Assembly: GCA_011033025.1 (NCBI GenBank)
Contig: WFMF01000205.1
Span: 186,001-250,000 of the forward strand
Length of the DNA: 64,000 nt
DNA from: Beroe forskalii
Taxonomy: Eukaryota > Ctenophora > Nuda > Beroida > Beroidae
Direction: 5' to 3'
Below are positions 30,937 to 40,780 of this stretch, piece by piece. The translations under genes and the position numbers were made by a program. Position 1 is the stretch's first letter; every line of letters starts with the position of its first letter. The notes below the pieces were generated by a model. The model made no database searches, had not been told where the DNA came from, and worked only from the letters and a program-made list of their open reading frames with translations.

Positions 30937-33900
30937 ATTTAAGGACCCGGCGTTCGTTGAGCGGTTTATCGAGCTGTACTCGTTGGAAGATAACAAGGGA
31001 GCGGAGAAGACGAACGTGATCCGGAACCACTTCTACAGGGACCTCTTCCGAAACTACGGCTGGTCGCTGTTCGAGTGAGTGTGTCAGTGTCAGTACACTG
31101 TGTGTTTGGTCGCTGTTCGAGTGAGTGTGTCAGTGTCAGTACACTGTGTGTTCGGTCGCTGTTCGAGTGAGTGTGTCAGTGTCAGTACACTGTGTGTTTG
31201 GTCGCTGTTCGAGTGAGTGTGTCAGTGTCAGTACACTGGGTGTTTGGTCGCTGTTCGAGTGAGTGTGTCAGTGTCAGTACACTGTGTGTTTGGTCGCTGT
31301 TCGAGTGAGTGTGTCAGTGTCAGTACACTGTGTGTTTGGTCGCTGTTCGAGTGAGTGTGTCAGTGTCAGTACACTGTGGTGTTTGGTCGCTGTTCGAGTG
31401 AGTGTGTCAGTGTCAGTACACTGTGTGTTCGGTCGCTGTTCGAGTGAGTGTGTCAGTGTCAGTACACTGTGTGTTTGGTCGCTGTTCGAGTGAGTGTGTC
31501 AGTGTCAGTACACTGGGTGTTTGGTCGCTGAGTGAGTGAGTGTGTCAGTGTCAGTACTGTTCGAGTGAGTGTGTCAGTGTCAGTACACTGTGTGTTTGGT
31601 CGCTGTTCGAGTGAGTGTGTCAGTGTCAGTACACTGTGTGTTTGGTCGCTGTTCGAGTGAGTGTGTCAGTGTCAGTACACTGTGTGTTTGGTCACTGTTC
31701 GAGTGAGTGTGTCAGTGTCAGTACACTGTGTGTTTGGTCGCTGTTCGAGTGAGTGTGTCAGTGTCAGTACACTGTGTGTTTGGTCGCTGTTCGAGTGAGT
31801 GTGTCAGTGTCAGTACACTGTGTATTCGGTCGCTGTTCGAGTGAGTGTGTCAGTGTCAGTACACTGTGTGTTCGGTCGCTGTTCGAGTGAGTGTGTCAGT
31901 GTCAGTACTGTTCGAGTGAGTGTGTCAGTGTCAGTACACTGTGTGTTTGGTCGCTGTTCGAGTGAGTGTGTCAGTGTCAGTACACTGTGTGTTTGGTCGC
32001 TGTTCGAGTGAGTGTGTCAGTGTCAGTACACTGTGTGTTTGGTCGCTGTTCGAGTGAGTGTGTCAGTGTCAGTACACTGTGTGTTCGGTCGCTGTTCGAG
32101 TGAGTGTGTCAGTGTCAGTACACTGTGTGTTTGGTCGCTGTTCGAGTGAGTGTGTCAGTGTCAGTACACTGGGTGTTTGGTCGCTGTTCGAGTGAGTGTG
32201 TCAGTGTCAGTACTGTTCGAGTGAGTGTGTCAGTGTCAGTACACTGTGTGTTTGGTCGCTGTTCGAGTGAGTTTGTCAGTGTCAGTACACTGTGTGTTTG
32301 GTCGCTGTTCGAGTGAGTGTGTCAGTGTCAGTACACTGTGTGTTTGGTCACTGTTCGAGTGAGTGTGTCAATGTCAGTTTAGTACACTGTTTTGTGAGAA
32401 GGAATATACGTTCAAATTCGGTTAAATTTGAACTGTCAATGTCAATCAATTGACTAATTGAGTCCCTCTCGATTTCATTGCTCAATTTTACACTTATTTC
32501 ATGTCTTGAATTAACTGAATTAAAATTAGATAATATTCATCCCATCATGTTTTCAAGCTTAACTCTCTCAGACTATTCAAGCCGAAGATGGAGGAGTTTG
32601 TGAGTGGTCAGATCGAGTCGCAGCACCGGTTCGCAGCGGAGTTCATCTGTGCTGTGACGCGGGGATCCAAGCACTGGCCCTTCAAAGACATCCAGAAGAT
32701 GTGGGACACCATTCTCGAACTGCTCTCGGTAGGTTACGTGTAGTGTTACTGTAGGGCTACCGGAGCCTTCCTGTCACGCTAGGGCCAGCGGAGCATTGGA
32801 AGCTATAGTTTGGTAGGTTGCGTGCAAGGTAACCGCTGATTATTCACAGTTCAGTCTCTTCCCTCTCCACTCTGATCCTTGGATTATAAAATCGATATTC
32901 ATTGTTTGTTTTATGATTGTCATATAACCATACACCTGTATTTATAAAACTTTGGATTGGAAGGGCTATTGGAGCATTAGAAGCTATAGTTTGCATTTTG
33001 ATCGATATGGACATGGTTTGTCGCAAACCGCAACGTCGATGCGGTTTGCAACGTTATAACTTATAATCGATAAGAATCTTGGAACTTTTAATAAAAGAGA
33101 CGTTTTAATCATAATTTCGGATTTTATTTCCTCATCATCCTCAGAAAGTGATGAGTAGCGTATCGTCAGAAACCATTAACATGTGGGTGGTATGCATCAG
33201 TTCCATCGTCGAAGACAGAGACCCCAGGCGGGCCCGTATAAATTAATCTTAACACATTGGTTGCCAGATAATGGCGGTAATGATTTATAACGCTTGGGTT
33301 TGTTCAGTTTAGCCCTCCCATCGAGCTTTTGTTAGTTTTTCTCACTTTGAAACATCACCGCCGAGACGTGGTCGACCGATATTCATTATTACAAAATTTC
33401 GTTACGCGTCGATCGAATGAATTGATCAAATGAAAAACGCACAGGATTGCTTGTGCTTGCTTTTTTGCGCAGACGTCTTCATAAAAGTGTATTGTGTGCG
33501 TATTTCATTTGATCAATCCATTTGATCAACGCGGAATGATGAAACCACCTAATAATAACCCCCGGAGACTTCTATAAAGCTGTTGTTTCAGGCGGTTTTC
33601 CAGGCTGATCCATGAAGCTTCCCGGGAGTTCCTGTCAGGAAGAACCATCTTCCACGATACTTCTAACCTGTATTATTCATCTGTAATTTTCACAAAAGTT
33701 AATTCCCTTTCAACCATCCTATCTCCCTATTTCAAGAAAATAACAAGGACTAGCCACACCCCTGCGCCATATCAACATAACCCCCGTCCACCCCAATTTA
33801 AACCCCGTCCCACACCCCTCAGTAACCTGTACCTACTGGAGATCATAGTGGCTCAGTTTGAGTGGAAGTATGCTGAGGGGCTGCACAGTCTTCTGGATAG

Positions 33901-35187
33901 GGTGTGTCTCAACCTCAACAACAACTACAAGAACGTGCGGGACCGCTTGGGACAGTGAGTTCCAAGTTACAGCTTTACAGATTTTATACAATCTAAATCT
34001 AAATCTTAATTCACTTATGCATCTCTGCGATTTGTCCGTCGACATTCTGGATTTTATGATTTCTTGGATTAATCTACCTTGAAAATAACAGAATGGGGCT
34101 TTTACTGCTAATTGCAAGTACCGATATAAATACCAAGGGTTCGCCTTTTATGCTTTTAAGCATAAGTTATTAAGTTAAGCATAAGTTATTTAGTTTAAAC
34201 TTAATAACTTTATAGTGCATTTCTGACTTACCGCTGACAACCCCTCCCCTTACAGATTGCTACACAGATGTCTGGCACATGACACGATCATGCACAACAG
34301 CCGGAAGACGATAAGTCCCCACCAGAGCGACTTCATGGGTCGGGTGATACCTCTCCTGACATCCCTGGACGAGGGACTCTTCGGAACCGAGTGGGTGGTT
34401 GTCAACAAACTCTCCTTGAGTGAGTAGGGGTCCAACAGCTTCATTTTACATTGGCAAATCAATGCGCGAGTTAATTTTGAGTTTAGGTGCCGATTTGTCA
34501 ACGTCAAGACGATTATCCTTCGGGTAATTATAGGCCGCTGATATTAAATTCAATAAGTGGTCCAGATTGACATCAGGGCCATATGTTTTAGAAATAAAAA
34601 GGATCATTTCAAAGACTTCATCGCCCCAAAGTTCTACGAGGATTTATAAGTTGTCACATGCTATGTGTCCCTGTTTGTTCGCGCGCTGCGCATACCCTTT
34701 TCTCGAACACGCGCGTTTGCGCGCGCAAAATAGGTCCTATAAGGTAGGACACTTTATAAGGCAGACAGCAGCAGGAGTTGGTAATACTTTCTGACAGCTG
34801 GCATTCTAACTGTGCATTGTGGGACCGTAAAAAGGTGACATAATATCGAACTCCTGTGTGCGCGGCTTCTCAGTGCGCGGCTCATAGACTGTAAATGACA
34901 GGTAGTGAGCCGCGCATGGAAAAGCGGTGCACATAGGAGTTCACCACGTCCCTGTTTATCGTGCGCGGCTTACCCTTCTGTTTATATCAAGGGGAACCAT
35001 CCCTCTTCCTCCTAGGACAGTTCACAATGTAGACCTCCGTACAGGTGACGATAACGACGCTATCAAGATAGTGAAGACAGTGGCCAGCTACCTGATCTAC
35101 AGCCGGTGCTTCATGCACGGTCACGGACAACTCGTACCTGACATCTTCCCCTTCATCAGCTACCTCATAGCTCTGGAGCCCAACGAG
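30937..35187 (+). CDS. PSME4: Proteasome activator PA200/PSME4 (BLM10), internal segment of seven exons
   Basis: Exons by splice consensus and phase: 30,937-31,074; 32,572-32,728; 33,145-33,227; 33,592-about 33,669; 33,823-33,954; 34,256-34,419; 35,045-35,187. Key matches to animal PSME4 are ICAVTRGSKHWPFKDIQKMW, the ETINMWVVCIS region ending EDRDPRR, FEWKYAEGLHSLLDRV, NNNYKNVRDRLG and DNDAIKIVKTVASYLI. These HEAT-like repeats fall at about residues 1200-1480 of the roughly 1,840-residue human protein. PA200 caps the 20S proteasome in the nucleus and favours acetylated histone breakdown. The junction after 33,227 has GC rather than GT at the donor. N-terminal and C-terminal parts are not seen in the window, so this is a partial copy or a gene with very long introns. 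Two of its exon ends seed tandem repeats. Confidence 0.85.
31075..32395 (+). repeat. 46-bp minisatellite built from the PSME4 5' splice site
   Basis: About 28 tandem units of 46 bases. Each unit holds the last 13 exon bases GGTCGCTGTTCGA followed by the intron start GTGAGTGTGTCAG and ends with a TACACTGTGTGTTT stretch. The array begins exactly at the exon end (31,074/31,075), so every unit repeats the splice donor. A few units are shortened (for example near 31,535-31,575, 31,905 and 32,205). Open frames across the array are artefacts of the repeat. Confidence 0.92.
33404..33540. repeat. Hairpin MITE in a PSME4 intron
   Basis: An inverted pair of about 50 bases: the left arm contains ATTGATCAAATGAAAAACGC and the right arm its near inverse GTATTTCATTTGATCAATCC, followed by the inverse of the ACGCGTCGATCGAATG end. 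It lies wholly within the intron between the third and fourth visible PSME4 exons. A related half-copy may exist near 27,990-28,020. Confidence 0.6.
34847..34945. repeat. Short GC-rich inverted repeat in a PSME4 intron
   Basis: GAACTCCTGTGTGCGCGGCT is answered by the inverse of GCGGTGCACATAGGAGTTC about 60 bases later, so the segment folds into a hairpin. A second, different GC-rich hairpin lies at about 35,440-35,550, after the last visible exon (GTTCGAACTGCAGTTATGTG answered by AAACTGCAATTCGAAC). Both look like small MITEs. Confidence 0.5.
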
Positions 35188-35345
35188 GTAGGGAAATATC
35201 CATCATGTCATCCAATAGCTCTTGAGCCCAACGAGGTAGGCCGTAGGGAAATATCCATCATGTCATTCAATAGCTCTGGAGCCTAACGAGGTTAGGAAAT
35301 ATCCATCAAGTCATTCAATAGCACTCGAGCCCAACGAAGTAATAA
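35167..35345 (+). repeat. Short tandem array of a second PSME4 5' splice site
   Basis: Four diverged units of about 48-55 bases, each with ATAGCTCTGGAGCCCAACGA, then GGTAGG-like donor sequence and AAATATCCATCATGTCATTC. The first unit contains the true exon end (35,187). The second donor lies 48 bases further on and keeps the reading frame open, so its use would add 16 residues. The fourth unit has a changed donor (GAAGTAATAA). Confidence 0.85.
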
Positions 35346-36180
35346 CGACGTAGTGACTCGTTAGTGTCACTACGGAGCTCTCTGGAAGTCTGGGCTGGAT
35401 AAAGCCCAGATTTTCGATTTAATTTTTATCGTAACAGTGGCAGTTCGAACTGCAGTTATGTGTGCGCGGCGTAAGTTTGCGCGGCGTACAGACATTTTAC
35501 TTATATGTCTTTCCGCCGCGCATACAAAACTGCAATTCGAACTTTCACCGTTAAACTAAAGCAAAATTGCCCGTCGTTATCAATCGAGTGATCTGCTCAC
35601 GCATGCGTTATCGAGTATGTTATTTCCGGGTTGTATAGAATAATCCCGGCCCCAATAGCCAGCCGACCGCTTGGCCGTCCGACTAGCTGGTGTGCCAATG
35701 GAATTGGGATTGTTCAAGAATCAAGACAGCCTCCATTTTTTCATTATTCAATTTCTTCTTTGGAGAGTGTTTGGTGTGCTCACCGAACAGTAATTTAGGG
35801 AAAAGTTTGCTAAGATTGTAGGAGTCAAAGAATAAATCAGTAATTCACGTAGTAAAAGAGGTACTATATAAAAGTGTCATTGCGAAGTCTCCATCATTCC
35901 TCCTGGTCGATCATTTTAAAAAGTAAAAGGAATAAAGTTTATAGTCTATCATCGTATTCCTATTGTTAAAACTCCTAAAAATCAATTAATGAACAACCTT
36001 GAAAAGTAAACAACCATTGGAGAATAGCCTAGTATACCAGCCATTCTGCACATCGATAACAATCATTTCACTGGTCAACTAATAAATTATATTTTGAAAC
36101 CATCATGCTGACTATCATAAGAAACTCAATATAATCTCACTACTTCATATCGTCCATATTTTACGATTAATATTAGCTCA
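35346..36180. other. Non-coding stretch between PSME4 and a convergent gene
   Basis: No supported gene. It holds the second hairpin (35,440-35,550) and a small stem near 35,385-35,410. I looked for the next PSME4 exons and did not find them. Confidence 0.4.
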
Positions 36181-37445
36181 CTACTCGTTTACGCTAACTG
36201 TAACCGCCCCTTCTGACACATACTCCGTTCCATCGTTATCCACCAGAACTCCAACATAGCTACCTGCAGCACCCGCTCCCACCCCTCTCAGCCCTCCCAG
36301 CCGCAGTTTGAACGACTGATTCCACTGGACAAACACCGCCGCCTCGCAATCCCTCCCGTTCTCAGCCGCCTCGTTAACCCGACACACCGCCGCGCTCTCA
36401 AACGATCTCCTCTCCACTTTCTTACCACTCTCGCGCGTTACATCAAAGCGTACCACACAAAAGCGGGAGCCTTCCGGCACTCCAGCGCGGTCTCAGGGGC
36501 TGTGACGGAGGCTGGGTCGGGGATGATCTTAGCGAAGCAGGTGAATTCCTCTCTTCTGTCGCCCCTCACTGGCAGGGAGTGGAAGGTCTCACACCATATC
36601 CCACCTGAGACGTACCCCGTGCAGGAGGCGTCCTCATCACATCTGCGAGGGAGTGGAGGTTACTGTGAATCATAAGGATATTAGGATAATTGCTGCTAAG
36701 TGCTAATTATAGGCGCTCTTCAGTCTTCAGACATGGGTCATTTTAACTCACCTCGTGAGACACGCACCTCGTGAGACAGTCACCTCGTGAGACACTCACC
36801 TCGTGAGACACTACCCTCGTGAGACACTCACCTCGTGAGACACTCACCTCGTGAGACACTCACCTCGTGAGACACTCACCTCGTGAGACACTCACCTCGT
36901 GAGACACTCACCTCGTGAGACACTCACCTCGTGAGACACTCACCTCGTGAGACACTCACCTCGTGAGACACTCACCTCGTGAGACACTCACCTCGTGAGA
37001 CACTCACCTTGTGAGACACTCACCTCGTGTGACTCACCCCTTGAGGCACTCACCTCATGAGACACTCACCTTGTGAGACACTCACCTCGTGAGACACTAA
37101 CCTCGTGCAACACTCACCTCGTGAGACACTCACCTCGTGAGACACTCACCTCGTGAGACACTCACCTTGTGAGACACCCACCTCGTGAGACACTCACCTT
37201 GTGAGACACTCACCTCGTGAGACACTGACCTCGTGAGACCCTCATCTCATGAGACACTCACCTCGTGCGACACTCGCCTCGTGAGACACTCACCTCGTGA
37301 GACACTCGTCGTCCTCGAATAGGACCGGGTCAGCTTCCACCCCCCTGCTGAGCGGGGTACACGCCCCCACACTAGCCTCATAGGATGCCCCACCCACTCC
37401 CTCCACCAACAGAGAGAGCAAAGCCAGGAGAAAAACACTCAACAT
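36181..37445 (-). CDS. Secreted Cys-containing protein of unknown function (two exons)
   Basis: Exon 1 (37,294-37,445) encodes a clear signal peptide MLSVFLLALLSLLVEGVGGA, then SYEASVGACTPLSRG and an acidic end DDECLT. Its donor is G|GTGAGT. Exon 2 (36,181-36,642, acceptor CCCTCGCAG) continues with CDEDASCTGYVSGGIWCETF, FTCFAKIIPD, then FCVVRFDVTRES, SAAVCRVNEAAENGRDCEAA and ends VTVSVNE. The phases fit (AG + A makes Arg). The early ECLTRCDEDASCTGY is reminiscent of PAN/apple-type modules, but I do not claim the family. One frame break sits at about 36,480, again at a position where one lost G would explain it. The 5' splice site has been amplified into a 16-bp array in the intron. Confidence 0.75.
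36752..37300 (-). repeat. 16-bp minisatellite built from the secreted gene's 5' splice site
   Basis: About 34 units of GTGAGTGTCTCACGAG (read on -), the same 16 bases that straddle the exon 1/intron junction. It fills nearly all of the intron. A few units are diverged (around 37,025-37,050 and 37,235-37,265). Each unit keeps a near-consensus G|GTGAGT donor. Confidence 0.92.
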
Positions 37446-38144
37446 ATCGTCTGAATTTCGCACACGCGTCTGAATATCAACGAGAGAAGAAAGTTTAAAT
37501 CAAAATGAGGAAATGATAGCTCAGTTTTTTGTCAATATTGAGCATTGAGACTTTTTGAACGTCAGAGTTAGACTGGGAAGAGATGAGTTTTCAGGTTTAG
37601 TTACATTTACCAGTTACCTTGAAAGCTTGAATAGTTGCTGAGGACATTCAAAGTTGAGGTTTCTGTTATCAGAGGTATTTTCTCGTTTGCATTTTATCAC
37701 ATACAATTATCGACCTTCCACTGTGCCAACGATAATATGATATATCGCTGAAATGGCAAAGAATGCAATTTAAAATAAATTGTGTGAGCCCAAAACCCAA
37801 GACAATTAAACCCTGAAGTCTGCTAGAAATAGCAGAAGTAAGGGTTTATACTCCATTAGGTAACGTCCCAGTATCCAGATGACACGACAGTCTCCCTGGA
37901 ATGTCTATTTGATATCTGAGTTACTGTTTCAAGTTAGTGAAATCTCAATTATCGAGTATTATCAATCGCACGTATCTAACTGTCTTCACGATGAGAAAAA
38001 GTCTGTTTTTCTCTCCCAAATCAGCTCGTAGGTATCAATATCGAAGAACCTTCCTGTATGTATCCGGTTTTGACCCTCAGCCTGAAGGGCGTGACTGCGA
38101 GTCTAAACCAATATATCAAATATGGACCCGATCAGGCAATTATG
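37446..38144. other. Flank between the secreted gene and the Cys-rich array; single ancestral minisatellite unit
   Basis: Contains the putative promoter side of the secreted gene and the 3' flank of gene A. Around 37,870-38,035 it matches the sequence that precedes exon 2 in genes B-D, including one diverged copy of the 40-bp unit (AAGTCTG...CTCCCAAATCAGCTCGTAG). No other gene is seen. Confidence 0.5.
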
Positions 38145-38752
38145 TTAGAGAAATCGATGAAAACGTGAGAGGGTTCTATGATAGGATGTACTACATAAAC
38201 CTTTCGCAAAATAATCGTCACAAGGAACTTCCGGACAATCAGCATACTGGTGGCCCTCACAACAGCCGCTGGACAAGCTGATAGGGCCGCCGTCATAAGG
38301 TGGGCCATATTCGACGTCGTAGTGTTCTCTGGGGACCTTGCAGCAGTGAGATCCCGAATTGTAGACGTAGGGGTGACTTCTCGAACAGAAACCAGTCTTA
38401 ACTCCTGGAAAGGAGATGAAAAGGAGATAGAGGTGTAATGTTCCTGATTGGAGAAATATACCGTACTTTTACCAGCCAATTTAACCGGCCTATTTTACTG
38501 GCCCCAGACCAAAATCACAATATTTTTGAGCCACATAAGTAACCAGCCCAATGCATTCACCAGAATTTGATAAAACCCACAGCTGAAATCCTGAATTGGC
38601 CTATTTTTATCACAGTTAATTCTTTAATTAATGGCCTGATTTTTATCACTAATTAATACTTCCATTAGACAGGTCTATGTCTTACCATCAGCTAGCATCC
38701 CAGCCATATGAAGAATCAGAAGCACAGCAGTGTGCTGCACTTTGCCTCTCAT
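38145..38752 (-). CDS. Small secreted Cys-rich protein, family member A
   Basis: Exon 1 (38,686-38,752) encodes the signal peptide MRGKVQHTAVLLILHMAG and ends with phase 1 at G|GTAAG. Exon 2 (38,145-38,404; acceptor CTTTCCAG) gives GVKTGFCSRSHPYVYNSGSH, CCKVPRE, ISLSSGCCEGHQYADCPEVP and CDDYFAKG. The total is 108 residues. Compared with B-D, the third-block Cys is replaced (PPYDGG instead of PACDRG), and the reading continues 17 residues past the point where the others stop, adding a new Cys (LCSTS). The core pattern C...CC...C...CC...C...C resembles short disulfide domains of secreted invertebrate proteins; the function is unknown. Confidence 0.8.
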
Positions 38753-40254
38753 ATTCGACTGCTGCGTGTTCTACACTCCATATTCTACTATTTTGGTAGG
38801 ATAGGACTCTGCGCATTGACAGATCAGTATATTCTGACGAATCATGTTTTTAGATACAAGTCTGTCAATGCAAAGAAGCGCACAACCGAGAAATTCCCGT
38901 CAATTTCTAATTTTCTAACTGTACCTTAAATCTTACGGAACGACAGTAATTTCATTCGAAGTTTTTACTAACTTTCCTGCTCCACTAAAGTTAAAAGTCA
39001 CTGGAAGGAGAAACGATCAAGACTAAGTTTAGCATTTTATGTTAAGAAGGTGATAGAACGTTTAGGAACGTCCAGGGGGCTAAAGGAGAATAGGTGGTTA
39101 TTAAGTGTGGTATTGTCCAGCTTCGGAGCATTATTATATACTTGAATCATGGCGACACATGGGAAATGTGAGGCATCTCCACTTATGATAAAACTTTAGT
39201 GGTTGAGAAACGAATAAACGGTCAAGATTAAGTTTAGTAGTTAAGAAGCTAACTGCACGTTTAATCCATTGTTCGGGAAGAGTTAAGGAGAATAGGTGGT
39301 GATTAAGTGTGGTATTGTCCAGCTGTGGAGCAATATATTCTTGAATCATGGCGACACATGGGAAATTTGAGATAGCAAGTGCTTATTCGTATTAGATTTT
39401 TTGTAATTCACCCTGCCTGTAGTCACACACAAACTCGGTGAGCTGAACATGAACGTGGCTTGAACCCACAACCTTCTGATTGCCGATTAGGTGTTCTACC
39501 AATTGTGCTATCCCCCCACTGCCTGGTAGAGTACCTAATCGGCAATCAAAAGGTTGTAGGTTCAAGCCCCACTTACTTTCACTCGTATCTGTATCGCTTT
39601 TATATGCGGTTATATCGAATTAAGGAGGAGGGGGATGTTTCAAGCCAAATTTTTTGGACAAAACGTTTCTGAGATAATGGTTGACCCAAAAGGTACATCC
39701 CGTGGGCCAACTTTTTGGCCGGGTTTGGTACCACCAGACCCACTGGCACCGCCGTGGCGCCGGCGCCTAAATCAAAAATCCGGCTCTATTTGTTTTTGAG
39801 GAATTTTGTCTTAGTTTCCCGTAAACAAAATTATGCAAAAATATCAATCGCTGCCGAAGTTATAAGCGTTTGAGTTAAGTCACTTCGGGGAATTAAACGC
39901 AAACGGAAAAAATGGTGATTTTGTTGTTCTTTAGAGGTTTTTTGGACCTTAAATCGCCATTTTAGCAGCAATCAACCCCAAACTTGCAGGGAATACGTTA
40001 TTTAACGCTATTTATAGAATCAAGTTAGTCTCATTCAAAAATATTGATATTTGGGCCAAAATATTGATATTATGGGCCACAATAGGCTTGCGCGATGCGC
40101 ATGCCTATTATAATATGTTTTCGGCCATAACTCGGACATTTTTTTCGAGATATCGACTTCAATTTTTTTACGGTAACTCAGGGGACCATTATCTATCGAT
40201 TGCAAACCTCAGATCCCGTCCAAGTCGCTTTAGAAAAAATGCGCCCATTCCATC
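38753..40254. other. Region upstream of gene A: local duplication, tRNA-like pair, otherwise non-coding
   Basis: Two diverged copies of a stretch of about 170-180 bases lie at about 39,000-39,178 and 39,205-39,372 (both contain GGAGAATAGGTGGT and end near TCATGGCGACACATGGGAAA). A tRNA-like inverted pair follows at 39,450-39,570. From 39,600 to 40,254 there is non-coding sequence with GGGCCAA-rich words and no recognised gene. Confidence 0.55.
39450..39570. repeat. Head-to-head pair of tRNA-like sequences (tRNA-derived SINE heads)
   Basis: On -, about 39,515 down to 39,455 reads like a tRNA: GGATAGCACAATTGGTAGAA (box A-like) and later GTGGGTTCAAGCC (box B). On +, about 39,521-39,568 repeats the same body with GGTAGAGTACC and GTAGGTTCAAGCC. 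The two are inverse copies. No matching 3' acceptor strand is visible, so these are more likely SINE heads or tRNA pseudogenes than working tRNA genes. Confidence 0.6.
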
Positions 40255-40429
40255 TTGAAATGGGATATCTCCGAATGTTGATATTTTCTGAAGTTTGCAG
40301 GAAATGGCAGTAGTATGGGTCCACTCTCCAATAACACTCCAGTCACCAGATGAATCAGCAACCTCCCTGCTATTTGATATCTGAGTTAGGGGAATATCAA
40401 TCCCACATATTTCACTGTTTTCACGGTGC

Positions 40430-40628
40430 GAAACAGTCTTTATTCCCTACCTAATCAGCTCATAGGTGGGAAACAGTCTTCATTCCCTCCCTTATCAGCT
40501 CATAGGTGTAAAACAGTCTTTCATTCCCTCCCTAATCAGCTCATAGGTGGGAAACAGTCTTCATTCCCTCCCTTATCAGCTCATAGGTGGGAAACAGTCT
40601 TCACTCCCTCCCTAATCAGCTCATAGGT
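40430..40628 (+). repeat. 40-bp minisatellite, 5 units, 3' of gene B
   Basis: Units read GGTGGGAAACAGTCTT, then TATTCCCTCCCTAATC, then AGCTCATA. Five copies with small differences. The same unit occurs once near gene A, 12 times near C and 13 times near D, always 3' of the gene and in the same orientation. Confidence 0.9.
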
Positions 40629-40780
40629 TATAGGTAACAACATAATTGAAGTCTCGTAGTACACTTCGAGTATTGTAAGTTTGTAATACGGTTACCTAGT
40701 ACTTTAGTAGGAAAGTTGATACGAAAATTAATTCAGATATCTGCAAAGCTTATATATCATGTTCTATGATACGATGCACT

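Noticed and set aside
31263-32316. Cys/Val-rich frames such as CVSVSTLCVW across the PSME4 array
   Set aside because: They are artefacts of the 46-bp minisatellite.
36752-37300. CRISPR-like array of 16-bp repeats
   Set aside because: There are no spacers; units are head-to-tail, the context is a eukaryotic intron and no cas genes are present.
39450-39570. Working tRNA genes
   Set aside because: Box B is good, but no acceptor stem pairing or 3' end can be formed and the two copies form a hairpin; SINE-like origin is more likely.
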